From assembly GCF_958979055.1 (NCBI RefSeq), contig NC_084886.1, forward strand, positions 43,016,654 to 43,080,653: a stretch of 64,000 nucleotides of DNA. The letters are read 5' to 3'. Source of the DNA: Alnus glutinosa. Taxonomy: Eukaryota; Streptophyta; Magnoliopsida; Fagales; Betulaceae. Made by a program: the position numbers and the translations under genes. Positions 34,084 through 44,800 of this stretch are shown here, one piece after another. Positions within the stretch are counted from its first letter, which is position 1. Each line of letters begins with the position of its first letter. A model generated the notes under the pieces. It saw only the letters and a list, made by a program, of their open reading frames with translations. It ran no database searches and was not told the origin of the DNA.

Positions 34084-34617
34084 TCAAGGAATAGGATCAG
34101 TAGACAAAAGACTGTACATCACCATATCCCTGCTCTTACCTTTGTTAAGGCTATACTTCCTCAGGACACCTTCCCTGAGGAACCCAAGTTTCTCCAAGAC
34201 CCTCTGAGAGGCCTTGTTCTCCAACTCCACCAAAGCTTGAAACCTGATCACATCTGGGAATTCTTTTAACCCTTGGGCGATGGCCATCTTCACTGCTCTA
34301 GCTGCTATACCTTGCCCCCAGTACGCGGCAGCTAAGGCGTACCCAACATCTGCCCTACATCTGTCACCGCCGGATTTTGGCACGATGATAATAAATCCGA
34401 TCGAACGGTCGGCTATGCATATGGATCTACAGTAAGGGTGCGGAATGCAGTAGTCCTTGATATAGGAAAGTGCTTCTTCCATGGAGGTGAAGGTGTTCCA
34501 CCGGGTGAACCGTGTCACTTTGTCGTCACCACCGTACATCAAGAAGTCATCAGCGTCGGAAATTTTATATGGACGGAGTGTGATTTTTGAAAGATCAATC
34601 GTCATTTCCTTCGCCAT
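34084..34617 (-). CDS. GNAT-family N-acetyltransferase, 177 aa
   Basis: Single-exon minus-strand gene. The ATG at 34617 gives MAKEMTIDLSKITLRPYKIS; the longer open frame upstream has no ATG. The landmarks are present: DDKVTRFTRWNTF, HPYCRSICIADRSIG, the strand ADVGYAL, the acetyl-CoA loop YWGQGIA near residue 99, and NKASQRVLEKLGFLREGVL near 132. It ends STDPIP, as in the other group (STDPKA, STDPQT), but its body is nearer to the gene at 31946-32482. Tail-to-head with the gene at 33051-33617, 466 bases away. Predicted soluble enzyme of unknown substrate; intact. Confidence 0.9.
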   Translation of the reverse strand: MAKEMTIDLSKITLRPYKISDADDFLMYGGDDKVTRFTRWNTFTSMEEALSYIKDYCIPHPYCRSICIADRSIGFIIIVPKSGGDRCRADVGYALAAAYWGQGIAARAVKMAIAQGLKEFPDVIRFQALVELENKASQRVLEKLGFLREGVLRKYSLNKGKSRDMVMYSLLSTDPIP

Positions 34618-35204
34618 GCCAATGGTGGGTGTTTCTACAATTTGCAACGCCTACCAATGGAAATTATCGGACAAATGCGGTTCGGTCCCCAGTAGCAAGC
34701 GAGCTGATATTGGTTGGTGGTGGGAGTTGGTGCGTCCAATGGAGAAACGTTTTCTCGAAGGCAAAAACATCAAAGATGGGAAATGATGACACGAAAGTTG
34801 AAGTAGTGAAAATAAATTATTAGCGTTGCGTTATAAACAGCAGTATTTTATTCAGTATACAAATGAAGTCAATTAACGCCAGATCGACCCTCATTAGTCA
34901 TAAATTAAGCTACATCTTTCTTAATCTATATAAATATATTATTTCGATCCCAAGCAGTTTCTTGAAGCTCATCTTTTCGTAAGAGTATAATAGTTTTTGT
35001 TCTTTTGAATCAGTCAGAGAAGAAGGCTGCAATGAAATTTCTGATAGATTTCAAGGCGTGGGTTACGGATGATACTTGCGAGCATTACAAAGACAGAAGA
35101 ATCCATGAAGAACAAGGTCACAACAAACAGAGTTGCCTTACAAATCGGTCGTGTGATGGCCACGAATTCGGGCAGGCTAAGAACATTGATTTACATTTGG
35201 TTGG

Positions 35205-35396
35205 GGAGCGCCAGGCCCGTGCTGTAGTGCAACGCATGGGCGACGCTCGAGAGCCCCAGAAGCGAGCTCCTGCTATGGGCTCTCCCCCTAGAGAAATTAA
35301 TTTAATATCGAGTGGCCCATTGGGCCACGTATCAGATATTAAACTGATAAGAACAGATACTACACTTGATCTTAGCCAAAAGGCCGAGAAAGGTAT
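35205..35396 (-). ncRNA. U2: U2 spliceosomal snRNA gene
   Basis: The minus strand from 35396 begins ATACCTTTCTCGGCCTTTTG and continues with gctaagatcaagtgtagtat, the highly conserved U2 5' domain, including the branch-site pairing element GTAGTA. Stem-loop IIa (atcagtttaatatctgat) and IIb (gtggcccaatgggccac, a perfect hairpin) follow. Next come two further stems, agagccc...gggctct and gcccatgc...gcacgggc, matching plant U2 stems III and IV. The 3' end is placed by analogy with plant U2 (about 190-196 nt) and is uncertain by several bases. The Sm-site region (about 35290) reads aatttctctagg, a poor match to the usual A-U4-6-G. The gene lies in 0.8 kb between a GNAT gene and a transposon relic, with its own promoter. 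Confidence 0.93.
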
Positions 35397-35420
35397 GATT
35401 TTTCTTGTCACTCATGCTGT

Positions 35421-35430
35421 CTTTTATTAT
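35421..35430 (-). promoter_or_regulatory. TATA box of the U2 gene
   Basis: The minus strand reads ATAATAAAAG, spanning -34 to -25 from the U2 5' end. Plant snRNA genes need a TATA-like element here whichever polymerase they use. Confidence 0.7.
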
Positions 35431-35461
35431 CCGACTTGTCCAGGCGCACGTCTCGTGATGG

Positions 35462-35472
35462 CATTGTGGGAC
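35462..35472 (-). promoter_or_regulatory. Upstream sequence element (USE) of the U2 gene
   Basis: The minus strand reads GTCCCACAATG, matching the plant snRNA USE consensus RTCCCACATCG at 9 of 11 positions, at -76 to -66. About 31 bases separate it from the TATA box. In plants the longer spacing marks RNA polymerase II snRNA genes such as U2, and the shorter one polymerase III genes such as U6. Confidence 0.8.
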
Positions 35473-36009
35473 AAGAGTACATTAACCTTTTTGAACCCGT
35501 ATGCACCTTGTTTAATACTGGTTTTCTTTCAAAATTAGATGACCAAAAAAATAGACCTCTCGAATTATTTGCTATTGGTTTCCAATTTCTTAAATTGGGT
35601 ATCCATATTTAGGCCTTGATTCTCAAATTTTCGCTCATTTTCTTCTTTATACCTTTGATTTCATTCCCAATCTTGTGGTCCACAAGCTTGACCTGGACCT
35701 GGGTCATCTTCGTAGTGGTCTTCACAAAGGCCTCCAGTTTCACAATCCTTCCCTCGAATTCAAACAATCCCATACGTGAAACAGAAATGGTGGGTCTCAC
35801 GGCAAGTTTACGGATAAACTAGACTAAGATATGAAGAGGACGAAGTTCTTGGCGAAGGCTTTGAGCACGTATGGTGAGCCATCGAGGGTGCTCAAGTTTG
35901 TGCGGGAGGTCCTTGTGAGCGCAGTGAAGCGGTGCATTTGTGAAGGTGTTGGCCCTAGGTTTCTTCACCAGCTGGGTCGCCAAGTCTTTCGACGGTGTCT
36001 CGCCATGAA
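35473..36009. other. Intergenic between U2 and the Harbinger relic
   Basis: Open frames of 60-odd codons exist on both strands (minus 35609-35800 reads EFEGRIVKLEAFVKTTTK), but none matches a known protein or shows splice context. The G+C content at 35830-36010 is higher than around it, so a gene scrap is possible. Confidence 0.35.
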
Positions 36010-36960
36010 TCTTTAATATTGTAAGATAAGAATAGCCTTAAAATTCATCGCCTACTCTTCCATACACCAAAAGTACGCTTGATCACACTTTTAAGTGATG
36101 AGTGAACATAGTTAAACATCTTTTCTATCACATTTGCTAAAAAATCTAGAAGGTGGTATTTATCTCCCATATAAGGTGTCAAATATTTTTTCATTAAGAG
36201 GTATTCAGCATCAATCAAATAATATTTTCATTGATATGATAATTATAAACATCAATAAGATATGCATAAACAATATTCATTCGTAATCTATAAGACAAAA
36301 AAAAATATTATACCTAGTGGTGGTTTCAGAAAGTTGGCACATAGTCTACGGATAACATCTAAAAAAAAATTGTATATCACGTGCCTTGTGTTCCACTAAT
36401 GACACTAATGCAATCTTAAAATATTCATTTCGTTAAATTTAGATACTTCTTAAACTACTTTAACAAAAGGTAAGCACAAACTTAGCAATGTTAATGAACA
36501 AATAAATAAGTACCTTAAAATGTGGCCAAAACAATGGGTTGTACCTTTTTTTTTTTTTGAACTTCACTGAAGGTTGGGTAACTAGGTTTGATGAGATCCA
36601 TTGCCATTAGGTCTTCTAGAACTTTATAAAAAAATCTATGTATAAACTCATTATAATGTTGAAATCTTTATTGAACCATTCTATACATGATCCATGTGCA
36701 AGTGTCGTCAAACATATACCTATTGACTCTTATAGTCTAATACGCCCGCGTGTGCTAAAATTCATATGTATGTTGTAGAACATTACATAATTGAAAAAAA
36801 AAAAAAAAAAGCACTTGGTTTCATTCTAAATATATCATGACATTTAATTTCATTACTAGACAATGTATGCATCAAGTACCTATACCCAATTTATTTAGGA
36901 TTTCTACAAGGTTTTTTTATCAATGTGTTTAATGACATACATCACTATTGCACGACATCC
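36010..36960 (-). pseudogene. PIF/Harbinger transposase (DDE_Tnp_4) pseudogene
   Basis: Broken minus-strand frames read, from upstream to downstream, LAHGSCIEWFNKDFNIIMS (helix-turn-helix region), then YYLVDAEYLLMKKYLTPYMG, then KYHLLDF, then HSSLKSVIKRTFGVWKSR, as in HARBI1/ALP1-like transposases (YYLVDAGYPN..., RHASLRNVIERTFGVLK). The aspartate of LVDAEY corresponds to a DDE catalytic residue. Stops and frame shifts lie throughout and the middle is incomplete. It probably belongs with the Myb/SANT-like relic at 37394-41060 as the two ORFs of one transposon. Confidence 0.7.
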
Positions 36961-37702
36961 AACAAAAATAAGATGGTAAAATTCATCATCATTGCCATCA
37001 TCAATCTCGTCCTTATTGATCATTACCATAATCCATATAATCCTCACAATCCATGTGTATGATACCTACAAAACAATTACAATTAATAAGATAAAATACA
37101 ACAAACTAAATGTCTTAGAGAAATTGTTCAATAATCACAATCTCCAAAATCATATTGTTTAAATATAAAATAACATAAGCTGCATCAATTGCAATTAATA
37201 AAATAATATTGTCCAAATATATATATTTTTTTAAAAAACACACATAGTTCAAACATCCCAACAAGAATAACAAGTGTCTTATTGCAAATTTATCTACTTG
37301 CTAATTAAGTAGAGAAGTGGTGTCCCCTAACAATGTCGCTTCATCTTTAAGAAACATAAGCTGCAAATGTGGTTTTTCCATCGCAACAAACATCTATTTT
37401 TTCTCTCTTTTATGAAAAATACGAGCTACCCTACGACGGTGATCAGAACCCACCTTAAAACCATCCAAGCTGCACGAACGCTCCATGATATCACAAAGAC
37501 TGCTACCTGAATTCTTTGAACTAGTTGAGCTTTTTAACTTTACAACATCACCGATACGACCGAACTTGTGTATCAGCGTTGTCACTGCTCCTCGTTTCAC
37601 CTTTTACTTTACATGAAGGCAACTACTCACTTCTTTCTCTTTTCTTGGTTTGACTGTATAGGATTAGGCGATTGTGTAGGATTAGATGGTTGTGTACGAT
37701 TA

Positions 37703-38219
37703 TGTAACGACCTAAGAAAAAGCGCTAGCCACATTTGTGCTATCACTCCAAAATGACTAGTCATTTTGGAGTTTTTCCTAGAATCCCTTATAAAGCCCAG
37801 TTTCACCTAGTAACTAGGCAATGTGGGACTTAACACCCGTGAGTATCTTTATAAACCACTTACTTTATGTAAACTATTTAACCCTTCCCAATATGGGACC
37901 GGGGCGTTACAAACTCCTTCCCTTAAACCCCTGACGTCCTCGTCAAGGCCACGTCATGCAGTGCTCCAGTACCATATGACCTAACGTTACTAAGTGGCTC
38001 TGATACCATTTGTAACGACCCAAGGAAAAGCCTTAGTCACATTTACGCTATCACCCCAAAAGGACTAGTCAATTTAAAGTTTTGTATAGAATCCCTTATA
38101 AAGCTCAGTTTCACCTAGTAACTAAGCAATGTGAGACTTAGCACCCATGAGTATCTTTATAAACCACTCACTTTATGTAAACTATTTATCTCTTCCCAAT
38201 ATGGGACCGAGGTGTTATA
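37703..38219 (-). mobile_element. TRIM, looks structurally whole, with TSD
   Basis: Two 209-base LTRs (37703-37911 and 38011-38219) flank an interior of only 99 bases. On the minus strand the interior starts with AATGGTATCAGAGCCACT, a methionine-tRNA primer site, and ends with a purine-rich tract before the second LTR (TGTAACGCCCCGG). The target site GATTA is repeated perfectly at 37698-37702 and 38220-38224. It encodes no protein; such elements rely on proteins from other retroelements. The LTRs differ at roughly one base in eight by eye, so it is an old insertion. Confidence 0.9.
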
Positions 38220-38239
38220 GATTAAGTGGTTATGTAGGA

Positions 38240-38720
38240 CTATGTATTTGATATCTCAATATTATTATGACCGTATTGAGGACCCGAATCACCAGATGAG
38301 TCACATGACACATCCACATAAGTCTCAAAATTAGTAGGAAAAATACTTGAAGAAGGGGTCCATGCAATTTCTCTAATGGCCGTAGTATTCTCTAAACATT
38401 TTCTCGGAATTTTGGAGCATTAGCAACCTCTTATTTCACCTTTTACTTTGCATGAAGGTAACTACTCGCTTCTTTTTCTTTTCCTAGTTTGACTGTATAG
38501 GATTAGGCAGTTGTGTCGGATTAAGTGGTTGTGCAGGATTAGGTGGTTATGTAGGACTATATATCTCAATATCATTATGATTGTATTGAGGACCCGAATC
38601 ACCAGATGAGTCACATGGCACCTCCACATGAGTCTCAAAATTAGTAGGAAAAATACTTGAAGAAGGGGTCCATGCAATTTCTCTAACGGTCGTAGTATTC
38701 TCTAAACATTTTTCCAGAAT
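38240..38720. repeat. Tandem duplication inside the Myb/SANT-like relic
   Basis: The block 38240-38440 (aggactatgt, then gaggacccgaatcaccagat, then gaaggggtccatgcaatttc) is repeated at 38550-38745 with few changes. Each unit is about 300 bases including a short spacer rich in ggattaggtggttgtg words. The TRIM sits at the edge of the first unit. Confidence 0.8.
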
Positions 38721-38919
38721 TTTTGAGCATCGGCAACCTCCTACATAATTAAAATGCTTATATTAATAGTTAAAAGTATGTAGTATTCCTTATTAAAAAA
38801 AAAACATTTATAAATTGGTTATGAGAAACGCACCTTTAACCATATTCTCAAATCTCACCCGCGAAACCACCTCCTTTTTCGCTTTAATTCTTCCTTTCCT
38901 GCCACTCATATGTTGCAGC

Positions 38920-40085
38920 TGATGAATGCCAAATATTGTATAATTGGACCCCTTAATTTACATTTGTTAAACCTTTAGTTTTGTTATTTTCTAATACTTT
39001 TGTTTAGTTTTGGTTTTTAAGTGTTTTGTAGGTCTTTAAGAGAAAATAGCAGTATTTTTGTGGATTGACAAAGGAAAGAAATATTGGGGAGAATAAAATA
39101 TAAATGAAGAGAAAATAATTGCCATTAAGGGAAGATTTTGTCTTGACATAGAAATGCAAGGAAATAATTATTTTTTGTCTTAACCTAAATTTGGACCACC
39201 AAGCTTTCTTACCATGAAGGGCTTTTATTCATTGACTAAGAGGAGCGTGTTTTCTTTAGGAGGGAAAGAGGAAGTAGCCGTGCATGATATATATGTATAC
39301 GTCTTTTACCAAGCACAAAGGAGGAGACACCAAATAGCTGTTTACACGCACATCGCATTAAGGAAGAGGTTTTCTTTCCGAAATAAGGCACCACGTATCG
39401 ACCTGGAGCTCTTTCCTTTTCTCTTGAAAACGTGGAGTGCATTACTTTGTCTGAAGCCAATTCACATTTATTTCCAAAGAAGGTGCAGGATCGAATTGAG
39501 AGAGTTTCATGCGGTGTCGTTGAGAGATTATGGATCTGAATCACGTCATCCAACAAAAGTCCACCAAGATCTCCACCATAATTCATGCCTTGAATGTTAC
39601 GTGACCTGGTAGCTCTTTACATGATTTATTTCCATAACTAAGTCATGCACGTGAACTGAAGAGCCGTTCAACACAGCAACACTTGGTTTTATTTTCTTTT
39701 CTTAACTGAAGACCAAAGCAGCAATGTGGAATGCATGATTTTCAGCAAGACACTTAATTTCTTTCCATGTTAAGAGCCGAAACACACGTCTTTCTTCAAA
39801 GCAGCTGGACAACACCGAATTAAGCACATATCTCCTTCCATAATGAGCAGCACCAAGACTTGAATTCCTTCCATAACTGGGCAACAAGAGAGACGCATAA
39901 AATTCCACAACTGGCAGCAAATTAAGGGCCGAGTATGCATGCTATTTTTCAGATTCTTTCCAAGTAGAGGATTTGCAACTCTTGCTCTATAAATATCATG
40001 CTTTTCTCTTGTAAAGTATGTGGGGGGCGAGAGGCACAAGCCTGCAACCACACCAAGGCATGTAGCAGTTTGTAACTTTGTAAGC

Positions 40086-40121
<36 letters not shown>

Positions 40122-40832
40122 TTTAAATTTTTATGTTCTTAATAAAATTTAGTAATTTCTTCATAGTGATGACTAGCTAATTTTTCAATTAAGGTTGATA
40201 ATGAAACCTCATATTTGAAGAGCAACAATATTTTCATGAGAGTTTATACTATCCGATTTTATTGGGTTTAATATTTTCAATGTTTTACTTCTTTTCAATT
40301 ATTGAAATGATTTCTTTGATATCTATTGTGATTTCTGGATAAATGTGATTATTTGAGATAGTCTCATTTAATTGATTACTTGGATTTTTCATTTATCAAA
40401 ACATTAGATATTCATTGCGTTTCGTTCTACGGATACATATGATGATTTAGTTTAAATCGGATATCTTTTGTGATTTGTGCAAAGAACAGATTCATAGAAT
40501 GATTTAATTAATTTTTGAAACAAAGTAGAATATACATAAGATTTGTATGGTGAGAACTTCGGATATGTATTGACAAACATGAGAATATGTTGCTATGATT
40601 TGGTGGGTGTAGATTCCAAAACCTTAGTACATTTTTTTTTTTCATTTATTTTAGCTATGTTTTCTTTTATTCATAAAAAAATCCCAAAAATTTGGAACTC
40701 AGCTGAAATAGAATTAGTTTAAATATAAATTAATTTTCGCAACACAGTTCCCTGTGGATTCGACCTCGCACTTGCACATACACTATATTGCAGACAATTC
40801 GTGCGCTTGCGAGTATTAAAATTTGCACATCA
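38920..40832 (+). mobile_element. Solo LTR, 1.9 kb, perfect TSD (probable Ty3/gypsy)
   Basis: The block begins TGATGAATGCC and ends TTTGCACATCA, with short inverted ends TGATG/CATCA. The pentamer GCAGC lies directly on both sides (38915-38919 and 40833-40837), so it is a complete solo LTR left by recombination between the two LTRs of a larger element. The family is inferred as a long-LTR gypsy type from its length and the ttccctgtggattcgacc-type words near its 3' end. The open frames at 39214-39612 and 39236-39586 lie within it and are not genes. It splits the Myb/SANT-like relic. Confidence 0.85.
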
Positions 40833-41132
40833 GCAGCTATTGTTCATTTGGTTATGTCCCATCCCAATCCAGTTCCACTTTCTTTCAATTTGTTCCAAGC
40901 AATCTAATATTTTTTCAATGTTTCTCATTTATTCTTGAACTTACGATATTCCCATAACTTGTTTGTCTTATTTTTACATGTCGTTTCAATATTTCTCCAA
41001 CTTTGTTTTGTAAAGTGAGTATTTAGTCGATTACCTTGAAACACCATATTGTAGTTATTGGTACAGTTTTCGGTTTGGTGACGTGTCGCCTTGTGATTAA
41101 CTCTCTCCGTAATCTGCAAAACAATAAAAGTT

Positions 41133-41837
41133 TGTCGGGTGTGCCGACTGGTCCCACTCCGATGCCTAAGTCAGATTTTAATAGACAATTTAAGAGAGTA
41201 TTGAGAGCACATAAATATCAGAGAGATCAGAGAGTTTTAATATTTGGGGTAGTGGCCTATTTATAGGTATGTAGTTTTGATATGATCAGGGTGCTCTGAT
41301 ATAATTCAATTAGGAGTCTAATCCCCATATTGTATGGGATTAGACTTATCTTCTGAAAAGTCCAGTTCAGATAGGACTGTCCTTCAGCTGAGTTCAAATG
41401 AATATCTTATCCCATAAAAATATGGGATAAAGCTTATCCCGGGAAATTCTAAATAGAATCCGTCTGCACCTTTTTGGGGATTATGGGATCAAACCTTATC
41501 CCATGAATCCCGGGCATAATATCAAGATAAACATTTCAGCATGTTTCATCCATATCGCCTCATGGTGATCCCGGGAAAGCCAGTCCCGGGATCAACTGGA
41601 TATGAGTATTCTGTATGTGTTCTTCTTGTGTTTCTGGGCGCAGATGTTCTGAGATGTATTAGTACTGCTTATCCCGGTTCTAATAACCGAGGATATCCAT
41701 GAGATTCTTTATAGAATATTCTCTACCCCATAACCAACCGAGTCTTCTTGGGTCTCTTCGAATCGGTTGGACCAACTGAGCCCACTAATTTGGTCATGGG
41801 CTTGCTCTAGCTTTTGGGAATAATAATTTCACCAACA
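41133..41837. mobile_element. Probable solo LTR, about 705 bp
   Basis: Starts TGTCGGGTG and ends TTCACCAACA, near-inverted ends with the TG...CA form. It contains cactccgatgcctaagtcag and a ggcctatttataggtatg stretch, both common in plant gypsy-type LTRs. The flanks (aagtt and ataat) do not match, so the ends may be off by some bases or the element rearranged. The words ttatccca and cccgggat recur many times inside. Confidence 0.55.
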
Positions 41838-41875
41838 ATAATAAATTGTGGTGTACGAAGAGTTCTATTATCTTA

Positions 41876-44800
41876 GGTGTTGTTTGGAAAATGTATATAT
41901 AGAACAGAGTAGTGGGTTGTTAATTTTGAAATTAGTAAAAAGTGATGATGTGATTTAAAGTAAAAGGAATTTGTATGGAAAATTGAAAATTTTTTGTATT
42001 GTAGTGATTTTTTTTATTTGAATAGTAATAAAAAATTATTGATGATGTGATATAAAAAGTGAAAAAAGTGAGAATGTTACAAAACGACACAACCAACTCA
42101 CCCACCTTCATGTGTTCTTCCCTCTGAGATACAGGGGTGAAGCTGATTTTCTCTCGTCCTCTAGGACTGGGAGTTGTGGCTTGGGTACTGGTCTGTCTTT
42201 TTAGAGGTTTTTTTTTAGAGCTTTTTTCAGTGAGCTTTGAGCGTAGGAATCTGATATGGAGGAAGAATTGTCTGAAAAGTGGGAAAAATTCTCACTCTTG
42301 GAAGATGAAGATACAAGGGTTTGTTTAGAATCTTCTCAACTAACTCCTTTGGTGAATCGGGAAAAGGATTGTCTAATAGGAAAACTTGTAGCAAATCGTA
42401 TAATTCCCAAGGATTTCTTTAGGGGTCCTCTATTAGGTGCTTGGAAACAGGAAGGAATGGTTTCATTATGGGTGATAGGTGATAATTTGTTTTTAGCGGA
42501 ATTAGAGTTTGCATGGGAAAAAGCTCGAGTTTTGGAGGGACGTCCTTGGTCTTTTGATGGAATCTTGTTTCATTGGTGGGGTTTGATGGTATAACGCCCC
42601 CTTCCAGAATGAACTTTGATAAGGAGTCATTTTGGACGAGAATGTATTATCTTCCTTTAGCCTGCATGAGTAGAGAGGTTGGCCACAAGATTGGGAATTC
42701 GGTGGGGAAGGTTGGAGATATTGACATTTTTGAGGATGAGGCTGGGTGGGGAGAGTTCCTGAGAGTCAAGATTCTTATAGATTTATCCAAACCTCTGCCT
42801 ATAGGAAGGATGTTACATCTTCCAGGGAAGTCTTACTGGATTGCTTTTAAGTATGAAGGCCTGCCAAAGGTTTGCTTCTGGTGTGGCGTTATATGCCATG
42901 GAAAGAAAGGGTGCACTCGACAGGGCTTCTGACAAGTTGGTAATAATGAAGAACCTCCTTATGGAAACTGGTTAAGAGTAAGTTATCCAGTTCGTCGATG
43001 GAATAGTGGATCATTAGCAACGGAATAAGGAAAAAATGAAGGGGTTTTTGGAGTTCCAAAACACCATAGTGATGAAGGGGCCTTGCCTAATCAATCTCTG
43101 CTTAGGACTTCACTGAGTAGAGTTCATATGGTAGAAAATGCAGGGGAGGAGGTTGAAGATACACATATTTCGAAAGGTCCTAGGGCTATTTTACAATTTT
43201 TTTAATACTGGTACTCTTGATGTTACCATTAACAGGACTTATATGGCCATTATCCCTAAAATTTCTTCTCCTGTATATGTCACTGATGTTAGACCTATTA
43301 GCCTTTGCAATGTTATTTATAAAACTACATCAAAGGTTCTGGCTAATAGGCTTAAAACTGTGATGCCTTATATTATCTCATCTTCTCAAAGTGCTTTCAT
43401 CCCAGGTAGATTAATTTCTTATAATGTTTTAGCTGCATATGAGACTATGCACTCTATGCAGACATGTATGTGGAGTAAGACTGGTTTCATGGGCTTCAAA
43501 TTGGAAATGTCTAAAGCATATGATCGGGTAGAGTTTTTTAGAGGATGTGATGTTGAAAATGGGGTTTGATGCCAAGTGGCTTAGGCTTATAATGGTTTGT
43601 GTGACCTCAGTGCAGTATGCTATTATTGTGAATGGCAATCCAGGAGAATTTTTTCAACCTACTAGGGGGCTTCGCTAGGGTGATCCTAGGTCTCCTTGCC
43701 TGTTTTAGATTTGTGCGGAAGTGTTGAGTTCTTTACTCTTTCAGGCTAAGAGGAAGGGTGTTATTTAAAGGTCCTAGAATTAGTCATCTCTTTTTTGTAG
43801 ATGATAGTATGATCTTTTGTAAAGCTAACTTGGTGGAATGGAGGAGGGTTTTGGAGATTTTGGGGATTTATGAGGCTGGGTTTGGTCAGAAGGTTAACTT
43901 GATGAAAACTTCTATCTTTTTTAGTAGAAATACTAGTAAAGAGAGAAGAGCTGAAATTTTAAAACTCTCGGGTCTGACTGAGTCTAGCCGTTTTGATTCT
44001 TATTTGGGACTACCTGCGTTGGTTGGACAGTCCAAGATGCAAGCACTTAATAGCATCAAGGAGAGGGTAGGGAAAAAACTTGCAAACTGGAAGTTTAAAT
44101 TTCTTTCACAAGCTGGTAAAGAAATCCTGTTGAAGGCTGTGGTCTAGGCGATCCCCACTTATTGTATGAGTATTTTTTTTTGTTGCCAGCCACTCTTTGT
44201 AAGGACCTTAATAAAATGATGCAACAATTTTGGTGGAAATTTATGTCTAATTCAACATGGATTCATTGGATGTCTTGGGAAAAGCTGGATAGGTCAAAAA
44301 TGATTGGAGGTTTGGGTTTTAGAGACCTAAATTGCTTCAATAAGGCTCTCTTAGCTAAGCAGGGTTGGAGGCTTTGTCATAATCCTTCTTCCATATTGGG
44401 TAGCATCCTAAAGGCTAAATATTTTCCTAATTCTTCTTTCTTGGAAGCATCCCTGGGGAAACGTCCTTCATTTGCTTGGAGAAGCATATTTTTAGCTTGA
44501 AATCTTTTGAAACAGAGTCTAATTTGGAGAATTGGAAATGGAGCTAGCATTAAAATTTGGGGTGATAGATGGATCCCCTCACCCATTTCCTTTTCGATTC
44601 AATCCATCCCAGTGCCGCAGCTTGTAAGTAGCCGGGTGGAAGCACTTATTGATAAGGATTTAAAGTGTTGGAATTTGCCTTTGATTCAGGCCACTTTCAA
44701 TCCCAAAGAAGCTAGGGTGATACCTTGATTCCACTGAGCCCAAACCTGCCTCCGGATCACCTCATTTGGTTATGCACCAATAACAAAAATTTTTCTGTTA

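Larger units (their letters stand above)
37394..41060 (-). pseudogene. Myb/SANT-like (Myb_DNA-bind_3) ORF of the Harbinger relic, split by insertions
   Basis: Minus-strand order: NRLNTHFTKQSWRNIETTCK, then KTNKLWEYRKFKNK, then GTGLGWD (about 41040-40850), the core of the Myb_DNA-bind_3 domain. Next come a 1.9-kb solo LTR, a basic stretch GRKGRIKAKKEVVSRVRF (about 38900), an acidic/serine region (TPSSSIFPTNF-like, about 38650) and GDVVKLKSSTSSKNSGSSLC (about 37500). This is the usual plan of Harbinger-associated Myb-like proteins. It is interrupted by the TRIM and the solo LTR, contains a partial internal duplication, and has stops. Dead gene of transposon origin. Confidence 0.65.

Noticed and set aside
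35005-35538. Plus-strand open frame of 177 codons
   Set aside because: It runs through the U2 snRNA gene on the opposite strand and has no protein similarity.
39214-39612. Overlapping open frames of 116-132 codons on both strands
   Set aside because: They lie wholly inside the solo LTR 38920-40832.
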